The notes: a model not told the origin generated them from the sequence alone. DNA of 64,000 nucleotides from Sphingomonas kyeonggiensis (GCF_014204495.1 NZ_JACHLN010000002.1:1178001-1242000), one strand, 5' to 3'. Positions 43,776 through 52,547 are shown, counted from the stretch's first letter. A program made the numbers and translations.

Positions 43776-43789
43776 ATTGTCAGGCCAAT
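43776..43789. promoter_or_regulatory. FadR-type site ATTGTCAGGCCAAT upstream of second receptor
   Basis: Matches the left operator at 42798-42811 in 12 of 14 bases. It lies 67-80 bases upstream of the receptor ATG and overlaps a TTGTCA that could be a -35 box. A weaker AGGTCAGGCCT is at 43755-43765. These sites tie the receptor gene to the FadR-type regulator just upstream. Confidence 0.55.
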
Positions 43790-43855
43790 TTTGATATGAT
43801 AATTCGGATAGATAAGCCCCGAGTAAGAAACTCGGACGATATGGGAGGGGAAAGA

Positions 43856-46606
43856 ATGAATCGTCGCAACAATCGGTTCCTGATCGGCGCTTCCGCGCTC
43901 GCGCTCACCGCGCTGCCGGGCATCGCCGCCGCGCAGACCGCGGAGCAGCCCGCGGCCAGCGTTCCGGAAGCCACGCAGGATACCGAGATCGATCCCAACG
44001 AGATCATCGTCAGCGGCTTCCGCCGCAGCCTCGAGACCGCGCAGGCGATCAAGAAGGACTCGGACGACATCGTCGATTCGCTCGTCGCCGAGGATATCGG
44101 CAAGCTGCCCGATTCCACCGGCGCGGAATCGCTCGCGCGCATCACCGGCGTGCAGGTCGACCGGCTGAACGGCGAGGCCGGCGGCGTCCGCCTGCGCGGC
44201 CTGCCCGACATCACCACCACCTATAACGGCCGCGAGATCTTCACCGCCGAGGGCCGCAACGTCGCGCTGCAGGACTTCCCGGCCGCCTCGGTTTCGCGCT
44301 TCGACGTGTTCAAGACCGCGGGCGCCAACCTGGTCGAGGCGGGCATCGCCGGCGAGATCGACGTGAAGTCGAACAAGCCGTTCAACTTCAAGGGCAGCCG
44401 CATCGTCGGCGGCATCACCGGGCTGCACTGGCGCCAGTCGCAGGAGTTCGGCATCGACGCCAACCTGCTGATCAGCAACCGCTGGGAGACCGGCATCGGC
44501 GAGATCGGCCTGCTGGTCGAGGGCAGCTACACCGACAACAAGTTCGTCGATTCCTACCGCGACAACAACACCCAGATCCTGCGCCACGCGGCGAACGTCG
44601 TGGTCGGCGGCGTGGCGAACTATCCCAATGTCCGCTACCCGACCCGAGTCTCCTTCCAGTATCCGAGCTCGAACCGCTTCCGCCCCTCGGCCTCGGCGGC
44701 GCTCCAGTGGCGCCCCAGCCAGAGCCTGGAATTCTACGCCGACTTCCTGTTCCAGGGCTTCCGCGCCGCCGGCGAGTCGAGCGCGCTGCACTTCGACACG
44801 GGCAGCAACGCGCCGCTCTACGACGTGACCATGTGCGAGGGCAGCACCGACCTGGTCTGCCAGATGACCATGCGCGGCGCCGGCAACGGCATCACCGGCT
44901 ACCAGGTCGCCCAGTGGAACAAGACCGACACCTATCAGGGCGGCACCGGCTTCATCTGGAAGGTGCCCGGCGGCGGCCGCATCACCGGCGACGTCGCGCT
45001 CACCGATTCGCGAAACTGGAACCGCAACATGCAGTTCAACATCTTCACGAATTCGCTGGGCACCCGCGTCTTCAACTTCGACGACCGGTCGGGCGGCGGC
45101 GGCGCCTCGGCCTATGTGACCGACATCAACCTGGCCGATCCCGCCTCGTGGCGCATGCTGAACTTCGCGGAGAACGGCGCGGACAATCACGGCCGCAGCT
45201 TCCAGGGCCGGCTCGACGCCGACCTGCCGATCGACTTCGCGATCTTCGACCGGCTCCAGGCCGGCGTCCGCTACAGCAACCGCGACGCCGATTCCTACAA
45301 TGACCCGGCCGAGAACCGCACGCCGACCCTGGGCGCGACCGATCCGCGCATCCAGTATGTCAACCTGCCGCTCGACTTCGAGATGTCGATGATCGGCTTC
45401 CGCGGCGACCCGACCACCCATCCCCGCACCTGGATCACGCCGACCCGGCAGAGCATCATCCACAATGCGGACTATCTCCGCATGCTGGTCGGCCAGCCGG
45501 CCGGCTATCCGAAGCTGGATTGGGTCTACAGCGCCAACGAGAAGGCCTATGCCGCCTATCTCCAGACGCACTACAAGTTCCCGATCGGATCGATGGAGCT
45601 CGACGGCCAGCTTGGCCTGCGCGTCGTCCGCACCACCAACGACATCAGCGGCACGCTCAAGATCGGCTCGGGCGCCGGCACGCCCTATGCGAAGACCAAC
45701 GAGTATCTCGACTATCTGCCCAATGTCAGCGCCCGGCTGAAGCTGTCGCGCACGCTGCAGGCGCGCATGTCCTTCACCAAGACGCGCACCCGCCCCGGCT
45801 TCGGCTCGCTGAACCCGACGCTGACCGTCAACGCCACCCTGGCCTGCGACAACAGCGTCACCCCGCCGGTGTGCAACTATCGCACCGCGAGCGGCGGCAA
45901 CCCCGATCTCCAGCCGGTCGAATCCACCAACTACGACGCCTCGCTCGAATATTATTTCTCGCGCTCGGGCTCGGCGACCGTCCAGGTGTTCCGCCGCGAC
46001 ATCATCGGCTTCATCAACAACGCCACCGTCTTCCTCAACGACCCGGAGCTCGGCCCGCTGCGCGTCGACCGGCCGGAGAACGGGCAGAAGGGCTATATCC
46101 AGGGCATCGAGGCGGGCTTCCGCACCTTCTTCAAGATCCCGTCGCTGCCGCAATGGATGCAGAATTTCGGCGTGCTGGCGAACTACACCTATCTCGACCA
46201 CGGCTCGGAACTGTCGCCCAGCGCCGCCGCCACGCTGCCCGGCATTCAGCCGCTCAGCGGCGTGTCGTCGCACCTCGCCAACGCGCAGTTCTTCTATGAC
46301 AGCAAGCCGCTGTCGCTGCGCCTCTCGTACAATTACCGTTCGAGCTTCCAGACCTATGGCGTGGTGACCGATCCGGCGGTGACCACCCAGCTCACCCTGC
46401 CCACGGTCGAGAAGGGCCGCGGCACGCTCGACTTCTCGGGCTCGCTCAATCCGACGGACAATGTCTCGCTGAACTTCTCCATCGCGAACCTGCTCGGCTC
46501 GCAGCAGCGCACCTACCGTGCATTCAACGCGAAGGGCGACACCTACGCCGCGCAGGTCCGCTATCTCGAGACCGTCTATCGCATGGGGGTCCGCTTCCGC
46601 TTCTGA
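43856..46606 (+). CDS. TonB-dependent outer-membrane receptor (second copy)
   Basis: A 916-residue TonB-dependent receptor. ATG at 43856 has GGGAGGGGA before it, giving a Sec signal cleaved near GIAAAQTAE. A TonB-box-like EIIVSGFRRSLETA and a plug domain (VAEDIGKLPDSTGAESLARITGV, GVRLRGLPDITTTYNG) follow; the barrel ends in GVRFRF. It is only distantly similar to the receptor at 16631 and belongs to the same large class for complex carbohydrates. It follows the FadR-type regulator and precedes the GH93-like gene, separated from it by a hairpin. The likely ligand is an oligosaccharide from the GH115/GH43/GH93 substrate. Confidence 0.94.
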   Translation: MNRRNNRFLIGASALALTALPGIAAAQTAEQPAASVPEATQDTEIDPNEIIVSGFRRSLETAQAIKKDSDDIVDSLVAEDIGKLPDSTGAESLARITGVQVDRLNGEAGGVRLRGLPDITTTYNGREIFTAEGRNVALQDFPAASVSRFDVFKTAGANLVEAGIAGEIDVKSNKPFNFKGSRIVGGITGLHWRQSQEFGIDANLLISNRWETGIGEIGLLVEGSYTDNKFVDSYRDNNTQILRHAANVVVGGVANYPNVRYPTRVSFQYPSSNRFRPSASAALQWRPSQSLEFYADFLFQGFRAAGESSALHFDTGSNAPLYDVTMCEGSTDLVCQMTMRGAGNGITGYQVAQWNKTDTYQGGTGFIWKVPGGGRITGDVALTDSRNWNRNMQFNIFTNSLGTRVFNFDDRSGGGGASAYVTDINLADPASWRMLNFAENGADNHGRSFQGRLDADLPIDFAIFDRLQAGVRYSNRDADSYNDPAENRTPTLGATDPRIQYVNLPLDFEMSMIGFRGDPTTHPRTWITPTRQSIIHNADYLRMLVGQPAGYPKLDWVYSANEKAYAAYLQTHYKFPIGSMELDGQLGLRVVRTTNDISGTLKIGSGAGTPYAKTNEYLDYLPNVSARLKLSRTLQARMSFTKTRTRPGFGSLNPTLTVNATLACDNSVTPPVCNYRTASGGNPDLQPVESTNYDASLEYYFSRSGSATVQVFRRDIIGFINNATVFLNDPELGPLRVDRPENGQKGYIQGIEAGFRTFFKIPSLPQWMQNFGVLANYTYLDHGSELSPSAAATLPGIQPLSGVSSHLANAQFFYDSKPLSLRLSYNYRSSFQTYGVVTDPAVTTQLTLPTVEKGRGTLDFSGSLNPTDNVSLNFSIANLLGSQQRTYRAFNAKGDTYAAQVRYLETVYRMGVRFRF

Positions 46607-46633
46607 GAACCGACTCCCCGTCGGTAACTTTGG

Positions 46634-46661
46634 CGCCGCATGGGGCCTCCTCCATGCGGCG
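46634..46661. terminator. Hairpin CGCCGCATGG / CCATGCGGCG after second receptor
   Basis: A perfect 10-bp stem with an 8-base loop, 28 bases after the receptor stop, followed by TCCTTT. It probably ends or attenuates the receptor transcript before the GH93-like gene, much like the hairpins behind the first receptor. Confidence 0.7.
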
Positions 46662-46825
46662 TCCTTTCCAGAAACCCGAACCCCGCCGAAGCCCCGCGCT
46701 TCCGGCGCAGGGGGCCCGCGCGCCCGGCACGAGAATGAGGTGACCAGACCCAGGTGATTTCAAGGACAGGCGCCAGGCCCCCGCTCCTGCCGCCCGATGT
46801 GAACAGCGGGAAACAGGAGAGCGAT

Positions 46826-47992
46826 ATGATTAGGCGATCACAGAATCAGCACATCCATAAGCGCATGCTCGGCCGCACCACGCGGCTCCTCGCCGGCCTG
46901 GCCCTGGTCGGCATGACGACCGTCGTCGCCCAGGCCCAGACCCTGCTTGCTGCGAATTCACGCTATCCCCGCATCCGCCTGCTCCCCAGCGGCGAGCTCG
47001 TCGCCTCGGTCCTCTCGTTCACCGGCGACGATCACATCAAGATCTTCTCGAGCACCGACAGCGGCGCCACCTTCACCCAGGTCGGCACGATCAACGATCC
47101 GGAATTCCAGACGCTGAAGGCAAGCAGCCCCAGCCTGTTCCGCGTGCCGCAGACGATCGGCTCGCTCACCGCCGGCACGCTGATCCTCGGCGTCGTGGTC
47201 GATACCCAGAAGACCGCGACCAGCCTGGCCAAGATCAACATCTACAAGAGCACCGACAACGGCCGTAACTGGAGCTTCGTGTCGATCGCGGTCCAGTCGG
47301 CCAACAGCCAGGGCCTGTGGGAGCCCGATTTCTCGATGGCCACCGACGGTGCGATCGTGATGCACTATGCGGACGAGAGCAGCCCCTGCTGCAGCCAGAA
47401 GATCGCCCGCCGCCGCACCTATGACGGCGTCCACTGGATCGACCAGACCAACGACGTCCAGCTGTCCAACAGCAATGCCGACGCCACCTGGCCGCTTCGC
47501 CCCGGCATGCCGGTCGTGTCGAACCTGGCCGACGGCACGCGGCTGATGACCTATGAGATCTGCGGCCAGGCCGCGCCGCTCAACTGCGCGAGCTACTACC
47601 GCACCTCGACCGACGGCTGGAACTATGGCCCGGTCAACGTGATGGGCACGCGGATGAAGGACTCGCTCGACCGGTTCTTCTCGAACACCCCGGTCAACAA
47701 GGTGCTGCCCGACGGCTCGATCCTGTGGATCGGCCAGTATATGCGCGTCGCCGACGGCTCGCCCTCGGGCCTGAACGGCACCGTGATGTTCAAGAGCGCG
47801 AGCGGCAATCCGAACGGCCCCTGGACCACGCTGGCCGCACCGGTCACGCTGCCGGCGCCGGTCACCAATGGCTGCGAGGGCTTCTCGCCCGGCCTGCAAT
47901 GGGTGGGCACCGGCGCGACCTTTGTCGAGCTGCAGACCCGCAACGTGAACGGCGTGTGCAACGTCTATTTCGCGAGCGGCCCGAGCAACTGA
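46826..47992 (+). CDS. GH93-like (sialidase-fold) exported hydrolase, putative exo-arabinanase
   Basis: A 388-residue protein starting at ATG 46826 after AGGAGAGCG. A basic N-terminus and hydrophobic stretch (LLAGLALVGMTTVVAQA) form the signal. Two Asp-boxes (SSTDSGATF and KSTDNGRNW) show a six-bladed sialidase-type propeller. GLWEPDFS and MHYADESSPCCSQKIARR match conserved parts of family 93, exo-1,5-alpha-L-arabinanases. The family assignment is moderate; a different sialidase-fold enzyme is possible. It follows the TonB receptor on the same strand, behind a hairpin, and is itself followed by a strong hairpin. Confidence 0.65.
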   Translation: MIRRSQNQHIHKRMLGRTTRLLAGLALVGMTTVVAQAQTLLAANSRYPRIRLLPSGELVASVLSFTGDDHIKIFSSTDSGATFTQVGTINDPEFQTLKASSPSLFRVPQTIGSLTAGTLILGVVVDTQKTATSLAKINIYKSTDNGRNWSFVSIAVQSANSQGLWEPDFSMATDGAIVMHYADESSPCCSQKIARRRTYDGVHWIDQTNDVQLSNSNADATWPLRPGMPVVSNLADGTRLMTYEICGQAAPLNCASYYRTSTDGWNYGPVNVMGTRMKDSLDRFFSNTPVNKVLPDGSILWIGQYMRVADGSPSGLNGTVMFKSASGNPNGPWTTLAAPVTLPAPVTNGCEGFSPGLQWVGTGATFVELQTRNVNGVCNVYFASGPSN

Positions 47993-48004
47993 GGCCCGCA
48001 AATC

Positions 48005-48037
48005 GGGACCGGCCGCCGCCCGCCGGCGGCCGGTCCC
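48005..48037 (+). terminator. GC-rich 13-bp hairpin after GH93-like gene
   Basis: GGGACCGGCCGCC (48005-48017) pairs exactly with GGCGGCCGGTCCC (48025-48037) around a 7-base loop, 13 bases beyond the stop codon. No long T-run follows (CCTGTCGC). It is a likely terminator or RNA stabiliser. Confidence 0.7.
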
Positions 48038-48072
48038 CTGTCGCATCACGATCCATCGCAGGAGGAGCAATC

Positions 48073-48639
48073 ATGCCTGGCCTGACGAACGAGACGCGCG
48101 GCCGCCGCTGGATAGGGAGTGCGGCACTCGCATTGCCTGCCGGGCTCGCGCTGGCCTGGATGGCGTGGCCGTCCGAACCCCCATCCAGCGAAGCCGGCGT
48201 GGTGACGATCGCTGCCGGCACCCCGCAGCCGGCAGCCGCGCCCCTTCCGGCGCCCCCCGCCACGAAACGCCCGCCACTCACCCCGCAGCGCAATTCGGAG
48301 CTGGCCGACGCGAACCAGTATCTGGTCACCCGCGAGGCGCGGGATCGCGCCTGGGCAAGCCGCAGCGAGACCCGGCTTCTCGCCTTCATGCGCGGCCTCG
48401 CCCATGTCGACACCCGCTCGCTCACCGCCCGGTGCACGACCAGCCTGTGCGAAGTCTCGGGCCTGGCGGAGGAAGATCCCGGCGGGTCGATGAACCCGGC
48501 CTGGGAAACGCTGGAGCGCGACACCGCCAGCGCCAGCCTCGAGGCCGAGGGGCTGGCGCGCGACGCCACGACCTTCGGCACCGGCCGCGTGCGCGAAGCC
48601 TTTGTGGTCTATTTCCGCCGCGTGGTCTCCCCGACATGA
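48073..48639 (+). CDS. Uncharacterised membrane-anchored periplasmic protein
   Basis: A 188-residue protein starting at ATG 48073 after AGGAGGAGCAATC. It has one N-terminal transmembrane segment (WIGSAALALPAGLALAWMAW), then a Pro/Ala-rich linker (about residues 45-70) and a small folded domain. That domain contains RCTTSLCEVSGLA, a Cys-x5-Cys pair that could form a disulfide, as in other short periplasmic domains of proteobacteria. I do not recognise a family. It stands alone between two hairpins, after the GH93-like gene and convergent with the SGNH esterase, and may have no link with sugar use. Confidence 0.7.
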   Translation: MPGLTNETRGRRWIGSAALALPAGLALAWMAWPSEPPSSEAGVVTIAAGTPQPAAAPLPAPPATKRPPLTPQRNSELADANQYLVTREARDRAWASRSETRLLAFMRGLAHVDTRSLTARCTTSLCEVSGLAEEDPGGSMNPAWETLERDTASASLEAEGLARDATTFGTGRVREAFVVYFRRVVSPT

Positions 48640-48641
48640 TT

Positions 48642-48681
48642 GCGGCCGCCGGCACGGGAATGTCCCGGTGCCGGCGGCCGC
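48642..48681. terminator. Bidirectional hairpin, 14-bp stem plus inner stem
   Basis: GCGGCCGCCGGCAC (48642-48655) pairs with 48668-48681; inside, GGGA pairs with TCCC around a 3-base loop, leaving one bulged G. It lies between convergent genes, three bases after the small membrane protein stop and 27 bases from the esterase stop. Confidence 0.75.
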
Positions 48682-48708
48682 GTGCCTCCCCTTGCGGGAA
48701 CGCGAAGC

Positions 48709-49884
48709 CTATTTGAACAGCTTGAGCGGGATCGCCTCGCCCATCCTGGTCTCGCCCGCGCCGTTCGGGTGGAGATTGTCCCCGCCCTGCAGTGCCGAGG
48801 CGAGCCGCTTCGGATTGGCCGGATCGGCGACGACCTTCTCCATGTCGACCACCGCGTCGAAAACGCCCGAGGTGCGGATCCAGTCATTGACCTCGCTCCG
48901 CAGCGCCTCGCCCGCCGGGGTCTGGTAACCCGCGCCCTCGAACGGCAGGATCGTCATGCCGATCACCTTGATGCCATGCGCATGCGCGCGCTGGACGAGC
49001 TGGCGGAAACCGGACTTCAGGTCGTCGGCGCTGACCACCGGGCCATTGTTGCGGCCCGATCCGCCGATGTCGTTGATCCCCTCGAGCACCACGACATGCG
49101 TCACGCCCGGCAGCGCCAGCACGTCGCGGTCGAAGCGCGCGAGCGCATTGGGCCCCGCGCCGCTCGACAGGATGCGGTTGCCCGAGATCGCCTGGGTCAC
49201 CACGACATGCGGCATCCCCGCCGCGGCGATCCGCCGGCCGAGCACATCGCCCCAGCGGCACGCCGGCACCGCGTCGTTCGCGCAGCCGGTATTGTCGGTG
49301 ATCGAGTCGCCATAGGCGACGATCACCGGGCGCTGCTTCGCGCCCAGCACATCCACCTCGGCGAGCAGCGGGCGCGGGCCCGACTGGAGGAGCGGCGTGA
49401 AGTCCTTGTCGGTGAAGTCGCCCGACGGCGAGATCGCGGTCTTCGCCCCGCCCGCGCCGTGCACCGTGTCGATATCGACCTTGTCGGGCATGTAGAGCGA
49501 CACGTCGATCAGGTCGAACGCCTTGACCGGCAGTGCCACCGGATCGCTCACCAGCGGCGCGCCGTTGCGCAGCTGGCCCTGGCCGTGCCCGTCAAAGGTG
49601 ACGCGCACCGGCTTGCCGCCGGCGATCCGCACGCTCGCCGCGCCGATCCGCATCGCCGGGCCATAGTCGTTGGCCAGCCGGATGCGGACCTTGCTGCCCG
49701 CCGCGCCGACGCGCACCTGCATGCGCAGCGTCGCATTCTCCACCGAAACGCGCTGGGCGGGCTGGTTCGCCTGCCACATGCTGGCCGTCCAGGCCGGCGT
49801 CCAGCCGTCCGGTCCCGGCTGTGCCCCTGCGGGGGCCGCGATCAGGAAAGCGGCAATCAAGGCTCCACGTGACATCCAGTGCAT
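48709..49884 (-). CDS. SGNH/GDSL-family exported esterase
   Basis: A 391-residue protein with a Sec signal (ALIAAFLIAAPAGAQ), an N-terminal beta-sandwich (about residues 25-170), and a GDSL hydrolase domain. The four SGNH blocks are YGDSIT (Ser194), a Gly in ISGNRIL, GINDI, and DNLHPN (Asp369, His372). Such two-domain enzymes act as deacetylases on plant polysaccharides, for example on pectin or xylan side groups. ATG at 49884 follows GGAGGGGACCT. It lies 38 bases downstream of a GH43 gene in the same direction, so both are probably expressed together. Confidence 0.88.
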   Translation of the reverse strand: MHWMSRGALIAAFLIAAPAGAQPGPDGWTPAWTASMWQANQPAQRVSVENATLRMQVRVGAAGSKVRIRLANDYGPAMRIGAASVRIAGGKPVRVTFDGHGQGQLRNGAPLVSDPVALPVKAFDLIDVSLYMPDKVDIDTVHGAGGAKTAISPSGDFTDKDFTPLLQSGPRPLLAEVDVLGAKQRPVIVAYGDSITDNTGCANDAVPACRWGDVLGRRIAAAGMPHVVVTQAISGNRILSSGAGPNALARFDRDVLALPGVTHVVVLEGINDIGGSGRNNGPVVSADDLKSGFRQLVQRAHAHGIKVIGMTILPFEGAGYQTPAGEALRSEVNDWIRTSGVFDAVVDMEKVVADPANPKRLASALQGGDNLHPNGAGETRMGEAIPLKLFK

Positions 49885-49922
49885 AGGTCCCCTCCAGGCT
49901 ATTGACGGTTATCGTATCCTAA

Positions 49923-50960
49923 TCAGCGTGTTCCCGACGGCACCTTTTGCGGCGCGCCCTCGGGCACCGGCAGGCCGAAATCGGGCCGGCCATCCGCCGT
50001 CCAGCCGAACTTCTGGATGTGCGGTGCACGCTTCAGCGTGCACTTCATCCCCGCCGCCGCATTGGCGTGGTAGATGATCCAGTTCTCCTTGCCGTCGGGC
50101 GACTTGAAGAAGCCGTTATGGCCGGTTGCGAACACACCATTCCCCTTGTGCAGCACCGGCGTCGGCGACTTGCTCCAGGCCTTGGGATCGAGCGGGTTGG
50201 CGCCGGGCGCCGCGCGCAGCAGGCCGAGCGCGTAATCGTCGGACCAGCAGGGGCTCGCCGAATAGGTCAGGAACAGGTCGCCCTTGGGCCCCAGCAGGAA
50301 CTCCGGCCCTTCCAGGATCTGGCGCCCGTCGAGCCGCTCCCAGGGCTGGTCGGGCATGGCGATCACCTGCTCCTTGCCCTTGAGCGTCCAGGGGTTCGCC
50401 ATCTCGGCGATCGCCAGGCCGCTGTCCGGGCCCAGATAGGGCGAATAGACGAAGTAGCGCTTGCCGCGATATTCGAAGCTGGTGCCGTCGATCCCGGCAT
50501 GGGCGGTGTTGATCCGCCCGCGGTCGATCCAGGTGCCGCTGAGCGGATCGGACGCTTTGTTCTCCAATGCGAACACGGCCCGGTGGGCGTCGTCGCCGAA
50601 GCCGCTCGCGGTGGCGGTATAGTAGAGGAACCAGCTCTTGCCGATACGGTGCAGCTCGGGCGCCCAGATCAGATGGGCGTTCGGCCCCTCCTTGGGCGGC
50701 GTCCAGACCTGCTTCTGCTCCGCATGGGCCAGGTCCGCGATGTTCCGCGTCCGGTACAGCGTGATGCCCGTCCGCTGGGTGTGCATGTAATAATAGGTGC
50801 CGTCGACCTGGGTGATCCAGGGATCGGGACCCGAAGGGAGCAGCGGATTGGTGTAGGTGCCAGCTTCCGCGGCCGGAGCCGTCTGCGCGGATACACTTCC
50901 GGAGCCGAGGCACAGGGCAGCGGCGATCACTGCCCCGCTCCAGAGGTCACGCTTCTTCAA
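49923..50960 (-). CDS. GH43-family exported hydrolase (arabinofuranosidase/galactanase-like)
   Basis: A 345-residue GH43 enzyme. There is no ATG or GTG at the N-terminus; a TTG at 50960 with GGGAGAGAA just upstream gives a clean Sec signal (KKRDLWSGAVIAAALCLGSG, cleavage near SVSAQ). Acids are Asp in SGPDPWITQVDG, Asp in AGIDGTSFEYRG and Glu in ILEGPEFLLGPKG, the complete GH43 triad. The upstream region holds a palindrome at 50976-50998. It is downstream of the KDPGal aldolase operon with its own promoter region. The sugar it releases may be arabinose or galactose. Confidence 0.88.
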   Translation of the reverse strand: MKKRDLWSGAVIAAALCLGSGSVSAQTAPAAEAGTYTNPLLPSGPDPWITQVDGTYYYMHTQRTGITLYRTRNIADLAHAEQKQVWTPPKEGPNAHLIWAPELHRIGKSWFLYYTATASGFGDDAHRAVFALENKASDPLSGTWIDRGRINTAHAGIDGTSFEYRGKRYFVYSPYLGPDSGLAIAEMANPWTLKGKEQVIAMPDQPWERLDGRQILEGPEFLLGPKGDLFLTYSASPCWSDDYALGLLRAAPGANPLDPKAWSKSPTPVLHKGNGVFATGHNGFFKSPDGKENWIIYHANAAAGMKCTLKRAPHIQKFGWTADGRPDFGLPVPEGAPQKVPSGTR

Positions 50961-50975
50961 GGCTTCTCTCCCATT

Positions 50976-50998
50976 TATATGAGATGACTTATCATATA
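50976..50998. promoter_or_regulatory. Inverted repeat TATATGA-N9-TCATATA upstream of GH43
   Basis: Perfect 7-bp arms in the 94-bp region between the aldolase and GH43 genes, 16 bases from the GH43 TTG start. On the minus strand TATGAT within it could be the -10 box. This is a probable operator, perhaps for the local FadR-type regulator. Confidence 0.5.
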
Positions 50999-51054
50999 AT
51001 TTAGGGCGCAAAACAAGCCTCAGCGCGCAACCTTTGCCACGGTTCGTATCTGGT

Positions 51055-51684
51055 TCAGTCCGCGAGCGCGGCGATGAAGGCGCGGGCATTGGAGCCCACC
51101 TGCTCGGCGGTCATGCCGGGCTTGTACAGCGCCGAGCCGAGCCCGAAGCCGGGGGCTCCGGCGGCCCGCCACGGGGCCATGGTGTCGGGCGCGATGCCGC
51201 CCACCGGCAGCACCCGCGCGTCCTTGGGCAGCACCGCCCGCATCGCCTTGAGAACATTGGGGCTCGCCGCCTCGGCGGGGAACAGCTTGAGCGCCGTGGC
51301 GCCGGTCTCCAGCGCGGCAAAGGCCTCGCTCATCGTGAAGATGCCGGGCAGCGACACCAGCCCCCGGGCGGCGCTGGCGGCGATGACCTTGAGGTTGGCG
51401 TTAGGCGATATGATCATCGTGCCCCCGGCCGCCTCGACCGCGGCCACCTGCGCCTCGGTCAGCACCGTGCCGGCGCCGATCTGGGCCCGGCCCGCGAAGC
51501 GCTTGGCCAGCCGCGCGATGCTGTCGAGCGGCTCGGGCGAGTTCATCGGCACTTCGATCAGGGTAAAGCCAGCCGAAACAAGTGCTTCGCCGATCTCCTC
51601 GACCTCGTCGGGCTTCACGCCGCGCAGGATGGCGACCAGCGGGCAACGGCTGAAAGCGGCGTCGAAGGCGGCGATATGGCTCAC
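51055..51684 (-). CDS. dgoA: 2-dehydro-3-deoxy-6-phosphogalactonate aldolase
   Basis: A 209-residue KDPG/KDPGal aldolase. It splits 2-dehydro-3-deoxy-6-phosphogalactonate into pyruvate and glyceraldehyde 3-phosphate. The active-site residues are Arg21 in AILRGVKPDE, Glu44 in LIEVPMNSP and the Schiff-base Lys133 in ALKLFPAEAASP. The MNSP after the Glu and the KLFPAE form are those of DgoA and not Eda. The ATG overlaps the stop of the kinase gene (ATGA), which confirms the pair. It is the last step of the De Ley-Doudoroff galactose route and is cytoplasmic. Confidence 0.93.
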   Translation of the reverse strand: MSHIAAFDAAFSRCPLVAILRGVKPDEVEEIGEALVSAGFTLIEVPMNSPEPLDSIARLAKRFAGRAQIGAGTVLTEAQVAAVEAAGGTMIISPNANLKVIAASAARGLVSLPGIFTMSEAFAALETGATALKLFPAEAASPNVLKAMRAVLPKDARVLPVGGIAPDTMAPWRAAGAPGFGLGSALYKPGMTAEQVGSNARAFIAALAD

Positions 51685-52547
51685 ATGATACTCCCGATTG
51701 CGATGATGCCGGCCACGAAGGCGGCGTGACTGTCGACCCGCACGGCGCGGCGCCCATGCACCTCGATCGCGGCGGCATAGAGGGCCCCGAGCACCGGGTC
51801 GGCGAGGATGTGGACCGTGTCATGCCCCACCCGCTCGAGCCTTGCCGCGACGTCGCTGCCGATCAGCAGGCCGCTGGCGAAGCTCGCCGCGTCGGCGTCC
51901 TCGCGCTCGCCCAGCAGCTTGGCCGCGCGGATGCCGAACAGCGAAGCGGCGAGGTCGCGCTTGCGCCCCTCCTCCACCCCGTCGAGGAACGCCTGGCCCA
52001 GCGTCACTTCCTCGGTAAGCTGCGAGGAAAGCAGGCCATATTTGCGCAGCATGGCGAACAGCTCGCCGGTCATCGCGGTGGTGAAGCCGGCGATCCGCCC
52101 GCCTTCCATCAGCGCCCATTTGCAGTGCGTGCCCGGCTGGGCGAGCAGCGCGTCGTGCGGCACCAGCCCGGCAGCGACCGCGCCCAGCAGCTGGACCTCC
52201 TCGCCCCGCATCACATCCGCCGGCCCGGTCACCGAGACGCCGGGGACGATCGCCGTGCGCTCGTCGATCCGCAGCAGGTTTGCCGCAAGGTCCTCGACCC
52301 CGGCCGGCGCCGGCACATAGGGTGCCGCCTGCCAGCCGATGTTCGACCCGACCATCCCGGCCATCAGCATCGGCAGGTCGCCGAACCGCTCCCGGATGCC
52401 CGCCGCCTCGGCCGCGAAGTCGCTGACCGAGGTGACGCCCCGGTCGTCGCGCTCGGTGCGCACGACCTGGCCGCCCTCGACCAGGAAGACGCGCCGGTTG
52501 GTCGTCCCCCAGTCGATGGCGAGGAAGGTGCCGGAGAAGCTCACCAC
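51681..52547 (-). CDS. dgoK: 2-dehydro-3-deoxygalactonokinase
   Basis: A 288-residue kinase that phosphorylates 2-dehydro-3-deoxygalactonate with ATP. The N-terminus FLAIDWGTTNRRVFLVEGG, together with GMVGSNIGWQ and PGTHCKWALMEGG, is diagnostic for the DgoK family (actin/hexokinase fold). Two GTG codons in a row (52547 and 52544) can start it; the second overlaps the transporter stop as GTGA. It is coupled with dgoA downstream and with the sodium symporter upstream. Confidence 0.93.
   Translation of the reverse strand: MVSFSGTFLAIDWGTTNRRVFLVEGGQVVRTERDDRGVTSVSDFAAEAAGIRERFGDLPMLMAGMVGSNIGWQAAPYVPAPAGVEDLAANLLRIDERTAIVPGVSVTGPADVMRGEEVQLLGAVAAGLVPHDALLAQPGTHCKWALMEGGRIAGFTTAMTGELFAMLRKYGLLSSQLTEEVTLGQAFLDGVEEGRKRDLAASLFGIRAAKLLGEREDADAASFASGLLIGSDVAARLERVGHDTVHILADPVLGALYAAAIEVHGRRAVRVDSHAAFVAGIIAIGSIM

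Noticed and set aside
42563..46273. Long minus-strand open frame of more than 1200 codons
   Set aside because: It runs antisense through the second TonB receptor and the FadR-type gene, which are both clearly real; composition is arginine/glycine/aspartate-rich shadow sequence.
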